From NCBI RefSeq assembly GCF_001668575.1, contig NZ_LZMD01000116.1, forward strand, positions 1-64,000: a stretch of DNA of 64,000 nucleotides, in the 5' to 3' direction. A program made the position numbers and the translations under genes. The notes under the pieces were generated by a model. That model did not search any database. It was not told the DNA's origin and saw only the letters and a program-made list of their open reading frames with translations. Position 1 is the stretch's first letter. Each line of letters begins with the position of its first letter. This stretch comes from Mycobacterium sp. 1164985.4. GTDB taxonomy: Bacteria; Actinomycetota; Actinomycetes; Mycobacteriales; Mycobacteriaceae. Of the stretch, positions 33,735 to 41,840 are shown in pieces.

Positions 33735-34760
33735 GTGTCACGATCGTCGAAGGCGGAGTATGTCCCGCTCACGACAGGGGAAGGTCACCAGATTTTCGTC
33801 GACGCGCTGCTGCACATCTGCCAAGACAGCCGTGATCCGGGGCTGACGTCGATCACCAGGCGACTCTGCGCGCCGACGCGGGTCTCGGTGCGCGGCCGAA
33901 GCGGCGTGGGCTGCGCGACCGTCGCGGCGGCGTTGACGGCCGCGGGCGTGGAGGTGGTAGCCGACGGTGCCGCCGACATCGACGTGTTGGTGATCGCCGA
34001 AGCGCTCAAACCCGAGGACCGGGCGGTCCTCGACACGTCCGGTAGGCCCACCGTCGTCGTTCTCAACAAGGCCGACCTCTCGGGCTTCGGCGCGGCCGGG
34101 CCGATGGCGCTGGCGCACCACCGCGCCGCGCAGTGTCGCGCGCTGACCGGCGCGCCGACGGCGCCGATGGTCGCGCTGCTCGCCCGCACGGAACTCACCG
34201 GCGACCTGATCGATGCGCTGCAGACGATGCGCACCGAACCGGCCGACCTGTCGTCGACCGACGCGTTCGTCGAGGCGCCGCACCGGTTGCCCCGCGAGGT
34301 GCGCGAGCGGCTGCTGACCGTGCTCGACCGGTTCGGCATCGCCCACGCGGTGCTCGCGCTGGACCGCGGTGTCGGCCGCGACGCACTGCCGAGCCATCTG
34401 CGCAGGCTCAGCCGAGTCGACCGGGTCGTCGAGCACATCGAGGCGGCGGGCGCACCGCTGCGGTATCGGCGGCTCCGAACCGCGGTGACCCAATTGCGCG
34501 CGCTGGCAACACAATCGGACGACGCACGGCTGGCCGAGCTGGTGGTGAGTGACGACGCCGTCCTCTCGGTGATGACGGCGGCGGTCGATGTCGTCGAGGC
34601 CGCGGGTGCGCACGTCGACCGCGGCGACGACGCGGACTCGCACCTGCGTCGCGCCGTGCGCTGGCGGCGCTACGGCGACGGCCCGGTCAACGCGCTGCAC
34701 CGCGCTTGCGCCGCCGACATCACCCGGGGATCGCTGCGCCTGCTGGGGCGGTCGCGGTGA
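33735..34760 (+). CDS. Degenerate GTPase-like protein (Rv0209-like), first of a coupled pair
   Basis: 341 residues from GTG 33735. Usually left as hypothetical. I see a G-domain-like order: a P-loop look-alike RGRSGVGCATVAAAL (53-67) in which the Lys-Ser of GxxxxGK[ST] is Cys-Ala, an acidic strand DIDVLVIAEAL, and a canonical G4 motif VVVLNKADL (NKAD at 111-114). The remainder (about 170-341) is helical and Arg-rich. The G4 motif suggests a guanine-nucleotide fold that may not hydrolyse GTP. The next gene overlaps by 4 bp and has a parallel organisation, so the two probably form a heteromer. Function unknown. Confidence 0.72.
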   Translation: MSRSSKAEYVPLTTGEGHQIFVDALLHICQDSRDPGLTSITRRLCAPTRVSVRGRSGVGCATVAAALTAAGVEVVADGAADIDVLVIAEALKPEDRAVLDTSGRPTVVVLNKADLSGFGAAGPMALAHHRAAQCRALTGAPTAPMVALLARTELTGDLIDALQTMRTEPADLSSTDAFVEAPHRLPREVRERLLTVLDRFGIAHAVLALDRGVGRDALPSHLRRLSRVDRVVEHIEAAGAPLRYRRLRTAVTQLRALATQSDDARLAELVVSDDAVLSVMTAAVDVVEAAGAHVDRGDDADSHLRRAVRWRRYGDGPVNALHRACAADITRGSLRLLGRSR

Positions 34761-36262
34761 CGGCGGACGTGACGAGCGCCGGTCAACGCGCGGCGGCCGA
34801 TGCGGTGGTCGCGGCCATCGAACCGGCACTGGCCCCGCCGGCGGTACGCGCCCGCGACGTCGTGCTGGTGACGGGTCCGTGGTTGGCGGGGACGACGAGC
34901 GTGGTGGAGGTGCTTCGCGAGCGGATACCCGAGCACACGTTCGTCGAGGCCGAAGAGATCGGCCAGGCCGATGCGCCCGCGGCGGTGGTGTTCGTCGTCT
35001 CCGCGGTGTCTGAATTAAGCGAATCCGACTGTCAGCTCGTCGATCTGGTCGCGCGCAACACCGACCTGGTGGTCGGTGTGGTGTCGAAGATCGATACGCA
35101 CCGCGGCTGGCGGGAGGTGTTGGCCGCCGACCGGACAGTGCTGGCCGACCGGTCGCATCGGTACGCCCACGTGCCCTGGGTGGGGGTGGCCGCGGCGCCG
35201 GATCTGGGTGAGCCACACGTCGACGAACTCGTGAGTGTGCTCCGGCGGCGGCTGGCCGATCCCGAGCTGACGCGGCGAAACCGGCTGCGCGCGTGGGAAA
35301 CCCGGCTCGAGTCGGTGATCGACCAGTACCGCGCCGACGGCGACGGTGCCCACCGCCGCGCCCGCGTTGGGGCGCTGCACACGATGCGCGACGAGGTCGT
35401 GCGGAATCGTCGGGTGTCGAAGTCCGAACGCAACATCGCGCTGCGCAGCCAGGTCCAGCAGGCGCGTGTGCAGCTGGGCTACTTCGCGCGTAACCGCTGT
35501 TCGTCGGTGCGGGCCGAACTCGCCGAGGACGCCTCGACACTGAGTCGTCGGGCGCTCGGTGGTTTCGAGTCCCAGGTGCGCCAGCGCGCCGCCGAGGTGG
35601 TGGTGGAGGTCGACGACGGCATCACCGCGCATCTGGCCGATGTCGCGGCGCAACTCGGCTTTGCGGCCCCGCCGGTGCCCGAGGCTCCATCTGTTCCCGA
35701 AATCCCCTCGCCGCGGTTGAAGTCGCGACGATTGGAGAGGCAGCTGACGATGATCCTCGGCGCGGGCTTCGGCCTGGGGGTGGCGCTCGCGGTGACGCGG
35801 TTGTTCACGGGGTTGGCGCCCGGCCTGACCGTCGCGGGTCTGGTGTCGGGCGGACTCGTGGGGCTCGTGTTGACGGTGTGGGTGGTGGGGATCCGCGGTG
35901 TCCTGCAGGATCGGGGGGTGCTGGACCGCTGGTTGACGGAGGTGATCGGCACGGTCAGGTCGGCGGTGGAGGAGCGGGTCGCGACGCGGGTGCTGGCCGC
36001 CGAGAGCGCGATGACGTCGGAGTCGGCAGCTCGGGACGAACGTGAAGCGGCCATGACCTCGAAGCGGATCGCCGAGATCGACGCGGAGCTGCGCGAGCAC
36101 GCGGTCGAAACGGCCCGTGCGGCCGCCGAGCGCGACCGGCGACTGCCGTCGTTGCAGCACGCGCTCGAGGCCGTTCGGGACGATCTGTACGGGCGTGCGG
36201 AACCGGCCCGCGGCACCGATGACGGCCGCAAACCGGACGGCGAAGCCGATTCCGAAGATTGA
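34757..36262 (+). CDS. Degenerate dynamin-like membrane protein (Rv0210-like)
   Basis: 501 residues, GTG overlapping the upstream stop (GTGA). The order is: P-loop remnant VTGPWLAGTTSVVEVL (38-53; Lys replaced by Thr), acidic VVFVVSAVSELSESD, a G4-like VVGVVSKID (SKxD at 110-113), a long helical region (about 150-330), a two-helix membrane hairpin (about 340-392), then a coiled C-terminal helix rich in Ala, Glu and Arg. This G domain, stalk, membrane hairpin, stalk order is the plan of bacterial dynamin-like proteins such as mycobacterial IniA. The lost P-loop Lys argues against normal GTPase action. A membrane-remodelling role is inference. Confidence 0.7.
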   Translation: MTADVTSAGQRAAADAVVAAIEPALAPPAVRARDVVLVTGPWLAGTTSVVEVLRERIPEHTFVEAEEIGQADAPAAVVFVVSAVSELSESDCQLVDLVARNTDLVVGVVSKIDTHRGWREVLAADRTVLADRSHRYAHVPWVGVAAAPDLGEPHVDELVSVLRRRLADPELTRRNRLRAWETRLESVIDQYRADGDGAHRRARVGALHTMRDEVVRNRRVSKSERNIALRSQVQQARVQLGYFARNRCSSVRAELAEDASTLSRRALGGFESQVRQRAAEVVVEVDDGITAHLADVAAQLGFAAPPVPEAPSVPEIPSPRLKSRRLERQLTMILGAGFGLGVALAVTRLFTGLAPGLTVAGLVSGGLVGLVLTVWVVGIRGVLQDRGVLDRWLTEVIGTVRSAVEERVATRVLAAESAMTSESAARDEREAAMTSKRIAEIDAELREHAVETARAAAERDRRLPSLQHALEAVRDDLYGRAEPARGTDDGRKPDGEADSED

Positions 36263-36362
36263 CGCCCGTCAAGTTGTCGTACCCGATCGGCAAAACCCCT
36301 GTGAAGCGTGCTTCTGAATCGTTCCTGTGAGTGATCGGACACACTCCCGATTCACCGCAGCT

Positions 36363-36390
36363 TTGCCACCCGCGATAACCTCGGTATAGG
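36363..36390 (+). promoter_or_regulatory. Possible sigma-A-type promoter of pckG
   Basis: TTGCCA (36363-36368) and TATAGG (36385-36390) are spaced by 16 bp and lie about 80 bp before the pckG start, in the 210-bp gap after the dynamin-like gene. The gap shows no other gene. The pckG ribosome-binding site is the AGGAG near 36463. The match is by eye and the start point is not known. Confidence 0.35.
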
Positions 36391-36472
36391 GAAACCGCAG
36401 CGCCGCTCGTCCCTGTCTGGGTGGCGCACACGGAGCCTTGGGTCCTGGCAGCAACAGACACAGGAGATTTTC

Positions 36473-38296
36473 ATGACCGCAGCGACCATCCCAGGTTTGG
36501 ACACCGCACCGACGAAACACAAGGGTCTGCTCGCTTGGGTTCAAGAGGTCGCCGAGCTGACGCAGCCCGACCGCGTGGTGTTCGCCGACGGCTCTGACGA
36601 AGAGAACGCCCGGCTGTGCGAGCAGCTGGTGGCGGCGGGCACCTTCAAGAAGCTCAACGACGACAAGAAGCCGAACTCGTACCTCGCGCTGTCCGACCCC
36701 TCCGATGTGGCCCGCGTCGAGTCGCGCACCTACATCTGCACGGAGAAGGAGATCGACGCCGGCCCGACCAACAACTGGATGGATCCGGCCGAGATGCGCG
36801 GCATCATGACGGACCTCTACCGCGGCTGTATGCGCGGCCGGACTATGTACGTGGTGCCGTTCTGCATGGGCCCGCTCGGCGCCGAGGACCCCAAGTTGGG
36901 CGTCGAGATCACCGACTCCGAATACGTCGTCGTGTCGATGCGGACGATGACCCGCATGGGCAAGGCTGCGCTCGACAAGATGGGCACCGACGGCTTCTTC
37001 GTCAAGGCGCTGCACTCGATCGGCGCACCGCTTGAGCCCGGTCAGAAGGACGTGCCGTGGCCCTGCAACGAGACCAAGTACATCACCCACTTCCCGGAGT
37101 CCCGCGAGATCTGGAGCTACGGCTCGGGCTACGGCGGCAACGCGCTGCTGGGTAAGAAGTGCTACTCGCTGCGTATCGCCTCGGCGATGGCGCACGACGA
37201 GGGCTGGCTCGCCGAGCACATGCTGATCCTCAAGCTCATCTCGCCCGAGAACAAGTCGTACTTCGTCGCGGCGGCGTTCCCGTCGGCGTGCGGTAAGACC
37301 AACCTCGCGATGCTGCAGCCCACCATCCCGGGCTGGCGTGCCGAGACCATCGGCGACGACATCGCCTGGATGCGGTTCGGCAAGGACGGCCGCCTCTATG
37401 CCGTCAACCCCGAGTTCGGCTTCTTCGGCGTCGCGCCGGGCACCAACTGGTCGTCGAACCCGAACGCGATGAAGACCATCGAGGCCGGCAACACCGTGTT
37501 CACCAACGTCGCGCTGACCGACGACAACGACGTGTGGTGGGAAGGCCTCGAGGGCGATCCGCAGCACCTGGTCGACTGGAAGGGCCGCGACTGGACGCCG
37601 GACTCCGAAGAGAAGGCCGCGCACCCGAACTCGCGCTACTGCACCCCGATGTCGCAGTGCCCGACGCTGGCGCCCGAGTGGGACGACCCGCAGGGTGTGC
37701 CGATCTCGGCGATTCTGTTCGGCGCCCGCCGCAAGACGACGGTGCCGCTGGTGACGCAGGCCCGCGACTGGCAGCACGGCGTGTTCATCGGCGCCACGAT
37801 GGGCTCCGAGCAGACCGCCGCCGCCGAGGGCAAGGTCGGCACCGTGCGCCGCGACCCGATGGCGATGCTGCCGTTCCTCGGCTACAACGTCGGCGACTAC
37901 TTCGCCCACTGGATCGACATCGGCAAGCAGTCCGACGAGTCGAAGATGCCGAAGATCTTCTTCGTAAACTGGTTCCGCCGCGGCGACGACGGCCGCTTCC
38001 TGTGGCCGGGGTTCGGTGAGAACAGCCGCGTGATGAAGTGGGTCATCGACCGCATCGAGGGCCAGGCCAACGGGCGCACCACGCCGATCGGCACGGTGCC
38101 CACCGCCGAGGATCTGGATCTGTCCGGACTGGACGTCGACCCCGCCGACGTGGACGCCGCACTGGCGGTCAACGTCGACGAGTGGCGTCAGGAGATCCCG
38201 CTGATCGAGGAGTGGTTCGAGTTCGTCGGCGAGAAGCTGCCCACCGGCATCAAGGACGAGTTCGACGCGCTCAAGCACCGGTTGGAAGCCGAGTAA
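36473..38296 (+). CDS. pckG: Phosphoenolpyruvate carboxykinase (GTP)
   Basis: Converts oxaloacetate and GTP to phosphoenolpyruvate, the entry to gluconeogenesis when mycobacteria live on fatty acids or cholesterol. 607 residues. The kinase-1a P-loop of the GTP form is AAFPSACGKTNLAMLQ (about 266-281, with the hyper-reactive Cys), and the metal site follows in ETIGDDIAWMRFGKDGRLYA. The R-loop and substrate motifs SYGSGYGGNALLGKKCY and NPEFGFFGVAPGTNW are intact. Preceded by a clear AGGAG. Ends at a strong palindrome, and the next gene downstream on this strand is fadD4. Confidence 0.97.
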   Translation: MTAATIPGLDTAPTKHKGLLAWVQEVAELTQPDRVVFADGSDEENARLCEQLVAAGTFKKLNDDKKPNSYLALSDPSDVARVESRTYICTEKEIDAGPTNNWMDPAEMRGIMTDLYRGCMRGRTMYVVPFCMGPLGAEDPKLGVEITDSEYVVVSMRTMTRMGKAALDKMGTDGFFVKALHSIGAPLEPGQKDVPWPCNETKYITHFPESREIWSYGSGYGGNALLGKKCYSLRIASAMAHDEGWLAEHMLILKLISPENKSYFVAAAFPSACGKTNLAMLQPTIPGWRAETIGDDIAWMRFGKDGRLYAVNPEFGFFGVAPGTNWSSNPNAMKTIEAGNTVFTNVALTDDNDVWWEGLEGDPQHLVDWKGRDWTPDSEEKAAHPNSRYCTPMSQCPTLAPEWDDPQGVPISAILFGARRKTTVPLVTQARDWQHGVFIGATMGSEQTAAAEGKVGTVRRDPMAMLPFLGYNVGDYFAHWIDIGKQSDESKMPKIFFVNWFRRGDDGRFLWPGFGENSRVMKWVIDRIEGQANGRTTPIGTVPTAEDLDLSGLDVDPADVDAALAVNVDEWRQEIPLIEEWFEFVGEKLPTGIKDEFDALKHRLEAE

Positions 38297-38348
38297 CCCC
38301 GCGAGCGTGCGTGTTTGCACACGACACGCCGCCGAGATACGACACTCT

Positions 38349-38378
38349 GAGCACGCTCACCGCGCGGTGAGCGTGCTC
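38349..38378. terminator. 30-bp perfect palindrome downstream of pckG
   Basis: GAGCACGCTCACC (38349-38361), centre GCGC, and GGTGAGCGTGCTC (38366-38378) form a perfect inverted repeat. The flanks extend the pairing (ACACT before, AGTGT after) with a small bulge. There is no U-tract, so in mycobacteria it would be an intrinsic hairpin of the U-poor type or a transcript-stabilising end. It also overlaps the end of the cyclase remnant on the other strand. Confidence 0.6.
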
Positions 38379-38568
38379 AAGTGTTTGTAGCCCTTTCGCT
38401 CGATCCGATGGCGTCGAGGGTGTAAGCGCGCAACGCCTCGGCGTCGGCTTCCCAACGCCGGGTCGACCCTTCGATGTCGGTGACAGGAAGGTGACCACCC
38501 CGGAGGGTGCCGCTTCGCGCCCGCCATTCATCCAGCCACCGCCGCACCCCCATATGCTGCGGATTCAT
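38377..38568 (-). pseudogene. Remnant of a class III cyclase-type gene
   Basis: A 63-codon frame that contains HLPVTDIEGSTRRWEADAEA. This closely follows the opening of class III cyclase domains of the mycobacterial LuxR/cyclase type (TDIEGSTRLWE with the first metal Asp). The rest of the domain, including the second Asp and the catalytic Asn/Arg, is missing, and the frame ends after about 20 further unrelated residues at the pckG terminator palindrome. It is therefore most likely a decayed gene and not a working small protein. No good ribosome-binding site. Confidence 0.5.
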
Positions 38569-38605
38569 GCTCAGGCGGCGACGGCGGTGACGGACAAGAT
38601 CGACC

Positions 38606-38623
38606 ACTTGACACCTGTCAAGT
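38606..38623. promoter_or_regulatory. Perfect palindrome before fadD4, probable operator
   Basis: ACTTGACA (38606-38613), CC, TGTCAAGT (38616-38623) is a perfect inverted repeat that ends 22 bp before the fadD4 ATG. The left arm includes TTGACA, a consensus -35 box, so a bound protein would compete with RNA polymerase. The GntR gene at 41100 is the nearest regulator and a candidate, but this is not shown. Confidence 0.55.
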
Positions 38624-38645
38624 CGGCACATCGTAGAGTCACCCC

Positions 38646-40166
38646 ATGCAGATCCGCGAACATGCCGAGGCCACGCCCGACAAACCCGCCGTCATCATGC
38701 ATCCCAGCGCCACGGTGGTGACGTTCGCCGAGCTCGAGGCGCGCGCGAACCGTCTGGCCCACCACTTCCGCCAGGCAGGCCTCGTGGAGGGCGACACCGT
38801 CGCCATGCTCATGGAGAACAACGAGCACTTCCACACCGTCATGTGGGCAGCGCGCCGCAGCGGCCTGTATTACGTACCGATCAACACGCATCTGACCGCC
38901 GCCGAAGCGGCGTACATCATCGACAACAGCAACGCCAAAGCCGTCGTCGGATCCGCGGCGCTGCGCAAGACGCTCGAGGGACTCGGCAGCGAGCTCTCAG
39001 GTGGGCTGCCCGAGCTGCTGCTCATCGCCGATGACGATCTCGACGGCTGGCAGCGCTACCCCGAATGCGTTGCCGACCACCCCGATACACCGATTGCCGA
39101 CGAGATCGAGGGTGATCTGCTGCAGTATTCGTCGGGCACCACCGGGCGGCCCAAAGGCATCAAACGCGAGCTTCCGCACCTGTCCCCGGCCGAGGCGCCG
39201 GGGCTGATGACCCTGCTGGTCTCGGTATGGATGGAACCGGATTCGGTGTATCTGAGCCCCGCGCCGCTCTATCACACGGCTCCATCGGTGTGGTCGATGA
39301 CGGTTCAGGCCGCCGGCTACACGACGGTGGTGCTGGAGAAGTTCGACCCGGAGGGCACCCTCGACGCCATCCAGCGCTACCGTGTCACGCACGGTCAGTT
39401 CGTCCCGGTGATGTTCACCCGGATGCTCAAACTGCCTGAGGCGGTGCGCAATTCCTACGACGTGTCCAGCCTCAAGCGGGTGATCCACGCCGCGGCACCG
39501 TGCCCCGTCGAGATCAAGAAGCAGATGATCGACTGGTGGGGCCCGATCATCGACGAGTATTACGCCTCGTCGGAGGCGCACGGTTCGACTCTGATCAGCG
39601 CCGAGGATTGGCTGGCCCATCCCGGCTCGGTCGGCAAGCCGATGGCCGGCAAACTGCACATCTGCGACGAGGACGGCAATGAGCTGCCTCCCGGTCAGGC
39701 GGGCGAGATCTACTTCGAGGGCGGCGTGCCGTTCGAGTACCTCAACGATCCGGAGAAGACGGCCAAGGCCCGCAACGAACGCGGGTGGGCGACGGTCGGC
39801 GACATCGGGTACGTCGACGAGGACGGTTACCTGTACCTGACCGACCGCAGGCACCACATGATCATCTCCGGCGGCGTGAACATCTACCCGCAGGAGGCCG
39901 AGAACATGTTGGTCATCCACCCGAAGGTGTTGGACGCGGCCGTGTTCGGCGTACCCGACGACGAGATGGGCCAGCGGGTCCACGGTGTGGTCCAGACCGT
40001 CAACCCGGCCGACGCCACCCCGGAATTCGCCGCCGAACTGATCGGCTGGCTGCGGGATCGGTTGGCGCACTACAAGTGTCCGCGGTCGATCACGTTCGAG
40101 ACGCAGCTGCCGCGCACTGATACGGGCAAGCTGTACAAGCAGGAGCTGATCAAGAAGTACTCGTGA
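38646..40166 (+). CDS. fadD4: Acyl-CoA synthetase FadD4
   Basis: 506-residue ANL-superfamily adenylating enzyme. Phosphate-binding loop QYSSGTTGRPKGIK, then YYASSEAHGSTLIS (A5 region), GDIGYVDEDGYLYLTDRRHH (A7/A8 hinge), and the C-terminal catalytic Lys in RTDTGKLYKQELIKKYS. Activates a fatty or other carboxylic acid to the CoA thioester. The order relative to pckG and fadE3 matches Rv0214. Preceded by a palindrome and coupled (GTGA overlap) to an enoyl-CoA hydratase-like gene. Confidence 0.92.
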   Translation: MQIREHAEATPDKPAVIMHPSATVVTFAELEARANRLAHHFRQAGLVEGDTVAMLMENNEHFHTVMWAARRSGLYYVPINTHLTAAEAAYIIDNSNAKAVVGSAALRKTLEGLGSELSGGLPELLLIADDDLDGWQRYPECVADHPDTPIADEIEGDLLQYSSGTTGRPKGIKRELPHLSPAEAPGLMTLLVSVWMEPDSVYLSPAPLYHTAPSVWSMTVQAAGYTTVVLEKFDPEGTLDAIQRYRVTHGQFVPVMFTRMLKLPEAVRNSYDVSSLKRVIHAAAPCPVEIKKQMIDWWGPIIDEYYASSEAHGSTLISAEDWLAHPGSVGKPMAGKLHICDEDGNELPPGQAGEIYFEGGVPFEYLNDPEKTAKARNERGWATVGDIGYVDEDGYLYLTDRRHHMIISGGVNIYPQEAENMLVIHPKVLDAAVFGVPDDEMGQRVHGVVQTVNPADATPEFAAELIGWLRDRLAHYKCPRSITFETQLPRTDTGKLYKQELIKKYS

Positions 40167-41047
40167 CGCACGTCGAGTTGCCGTCGGGCATCGTCGTCGC
40201 GATCGAAACACCCGACGACGACGCCACTTTGACGCTGTCCGAGGACCGATCCGAGGACCGTCGCATCGTCACGGTGCCGTCGATATCGGACTCCCTCGAC
40301 GAGGTCAAGCAGCGGTGTGCCCGATGGCCGCATGCCGCGGGTATCTGCGACGACGTCCTCCGCGCCGTCGACACCGCCGGCCCCGCCTTCCCCGGTGTCA
40401 TCACCGAGTCGCTGGCGTACTCCACGCTGCAGGCGGGTCCGGAGTTCGCGCGCTGGCTCGCCGAGCGGGGACCGACCAGCGTCCCGCAGATCCCCGAACC
40501 CGTTGTGGCCGAACGCATCGGCGACACCTTGAATGTCCGGTTCAACCGGGTGCAGCGGCACAACGCGTTCTCCACCGACGCCCGGGGCGCGCTGCTGGAA
40601 GCGCTGGAGGTTGCTCGCGTCGACCCGTCGGTCACCGAGGTCGTCCTGTCCGGCAACGGGCCGTCGTTCTGCAGCGGTGGGGATCTCGCCGAGTTCGGCA
40701 CCTTCGCCGATCCCGCGAGCGCGCACATCGCCCGGACCCGCCACAGCCCCGCGCTGGTGCTGTCCGAGCTCACGGCCCGCCTCGGCCAGGGGTGCCGCGC
40801 ACGGGTACACGGTCACGTGCTCGGCAGCGGTCTGGAGATGGCGGCGTTCTGCGGCCGCGTCGAGTCGAGCCGCGACGCCGTGTTCGGATTGCCGGAACTG
40901 AGCCTCGGGCTGATTCCGGGTGCGGGTGGAACGGTGAGCGTGACCAGGCGGATCGGCCGCTGGCGCACCGCCTATCTGGTGTTGTCCGGCCGCACAATCG
41001 ACGCACCAACCGCCCTGCGGTGGGGCCTGATCGACGCCATCGTGTGA
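40163..41047 (+). CDS. Enoyl-CoA hydratase/isomerase family protein with N-terminal extension
   Basis: 294 residues, GTG overlapping the fadD4 stop. The crotonase fold spans about 105-294: NRVQRHNAFSTDARGALLEA, oxyanion-hole GNGPSFCSGGDLAEFGTF, HGHVLGSGLEMAAFCGRVES and FGLPELSLGLIPGAGGT, which contain the two Glu positions of hydratases. The first 105 residues are an added domain without clear relatives (ITESLAYSTLQAGPEFARWL). It should act on the CoA ester made by FadD4 in the same transcript. The stop codon overlaps the second copy of the 49-bp palindrome. Confidence 0.85.
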   Translation: MTHVELPSGIVVAIETPDDDATLTLSEDRSEDRRIVTVPSISDSLDEVKQRCARWPHAAGICDDVLRAVDTAGPAFPGVITESLAYSTLQAGPEFARWLAERGPTSVPQIPEPVVAERIGDTLNVRFNRVQRHNAFSTDARGALLEALEVARVDPSVTEVVLSGNGPSFCSGGDLAEFGTFADPASAHIARTRHSPALVLSELTARLGQGCRARVHGHVLGSGLEMAAFCGRVESSRDAVFGLPELSLGLIPGAGGTVSVTRRIGRWRTAYLVLSGRTIDAPTALRWGLIDAIV

Positions 41048-41094
41048 GTTGGGTGCACTAACGATCGCTGCGCGACTGTTAGCGCACCGAAATC
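41046..41094. repeat. 49-bp palindromic repeat, copy 2
   Basis: Matches copy 1 (12603-12651) at 45 of 49 positions. The right arm GTTAGCGCACCGAAATC (41078-41094) is identical to copy 1; the left arm (41046-41062) has 3 changes and the centre 1. It again sits exactly between two convergent genes (ech and GntR) and overlaps the ech stop. The decay of one arm suggests this copy is older or not under selection as a hairpin. Confidence 0.8.
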
Positions 41095-41099
41095 GCCGT

Positions 41100-41837
41100 C
41101 TAGCCCGACCGGCGCAGCGTCACCCGGTACGTGTACTGCTCCGGCAGGAAGTGGCTGACCGACAGCTCGACCGGACGCCCCTCGGCGTCGGAGTACAACC
41201 GGTCCACGCGCAGCATGGGATGTCCGGCCTCGCACCGCACGGCGTCGGCCACGACGCTGTCGGCGGGTGCGACCGTGATCGACTGTGCCGCTTCGATGAT
41301 CGGCGCGCTCAGGTGCGGCTCGAGCAAACCGATCACCGTCTGAGTGCCGACCGCCCCGTCCGTCAGCTCCCGCGAGCCCGACACCGCCGCGGCCACCGCC
41401 GGCGCCAGGTGCACCGTCGTCAACACGAACGGCACCGCGGGGTCGGCGCCGTGCAACCGCCGGAACACCACGGTGTACACGATGTCGTCGTCGAGGCGGA
41501 GCCTGCTGGCCGCTTCGACGTCGACACGCCGCCGCAAGCCCTCGAGTACCTCCATGGTGGTGTCGTCGGACAGGCTCATCAGGTCGTCGATCGAGCCGAA
41601 CTGTCGCAGGTACCGCCGTCCCGAACCGCTGGCGTACGTGCCGCGTCCCGGGACCCGGTACACCACGCCCTCGGCGACCAGGTCCTGAAACGCCCGCCGC
41701 ACTGTCTGTCGAGATACCCGATGCGCGGCAACAAGTTCCGACTCAGTCGGCAGCCGAACCCCGCCGCGGTAGCGGCCGGCGGCGATCTCGTCACGCAGCT
41801 GGTCGCGAAGGGTCTGATACGCCGGCGCGGGCCGCAT
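41100..41837 (-). CDS. GntR/HutC-family regulator
   Basis: 245 residues: GntR winged helix (about 5-70; LRDQLRDEIAAGRYRGGVRL, then PTESELVAAHRVSRQTVRRA) and a UTRA ligand-binding domain (about 85-240; ending VELSVSHFLPEQYTYRVTL). Its start lies 3 bp after the fadE3 stop on the same strand, so it is read with fadE3. It is convergent with the fadD4-ech operon. A role in controlling fadE3, fadD4 or both in answer to a carboxylic acid or its CoA ester is likely from position. Confidence 0.87.
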   Translation of the reverse strand: MRPAPAYQTLRDQLRDEIAAGRYRGGVRLPTESELVAAHRVSRQTVRRAFQDLVAEGVVYRVPGRGTYASGSGRRYLRQFGSIDDLMSLSDDTTMEVLEGLRRRVDVEAASRLRLDDDIVYTVVFRRLHGADPAVPFVLTTVHLAPAVAAAVSGSRELTDGAVGTQTVIGLLEPHLSAPIIEAAQSITVAPADSVVADAVRCEAGHPMLRVDRLYSDAEGRPVELSVSHFLPEQYTYRVTLRRSG

Positions 41838-41840
41838 GGC

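Noticed and set aside
33735..36262. Assigning active GTPase function to the Rv0209/Rv0210-like pair
   Set aside because: The P-loop Lys and Ser/Thr are replaced in both proteins, so hydrolysis is not supported by the sequence; only a related fold is proposed.
36269..38320. A 683-residue minus-strand frame opposite pckG
   Set aside because: Mirror frame of a highly biased gene; no recognisable domain and no ribosome-binding site.
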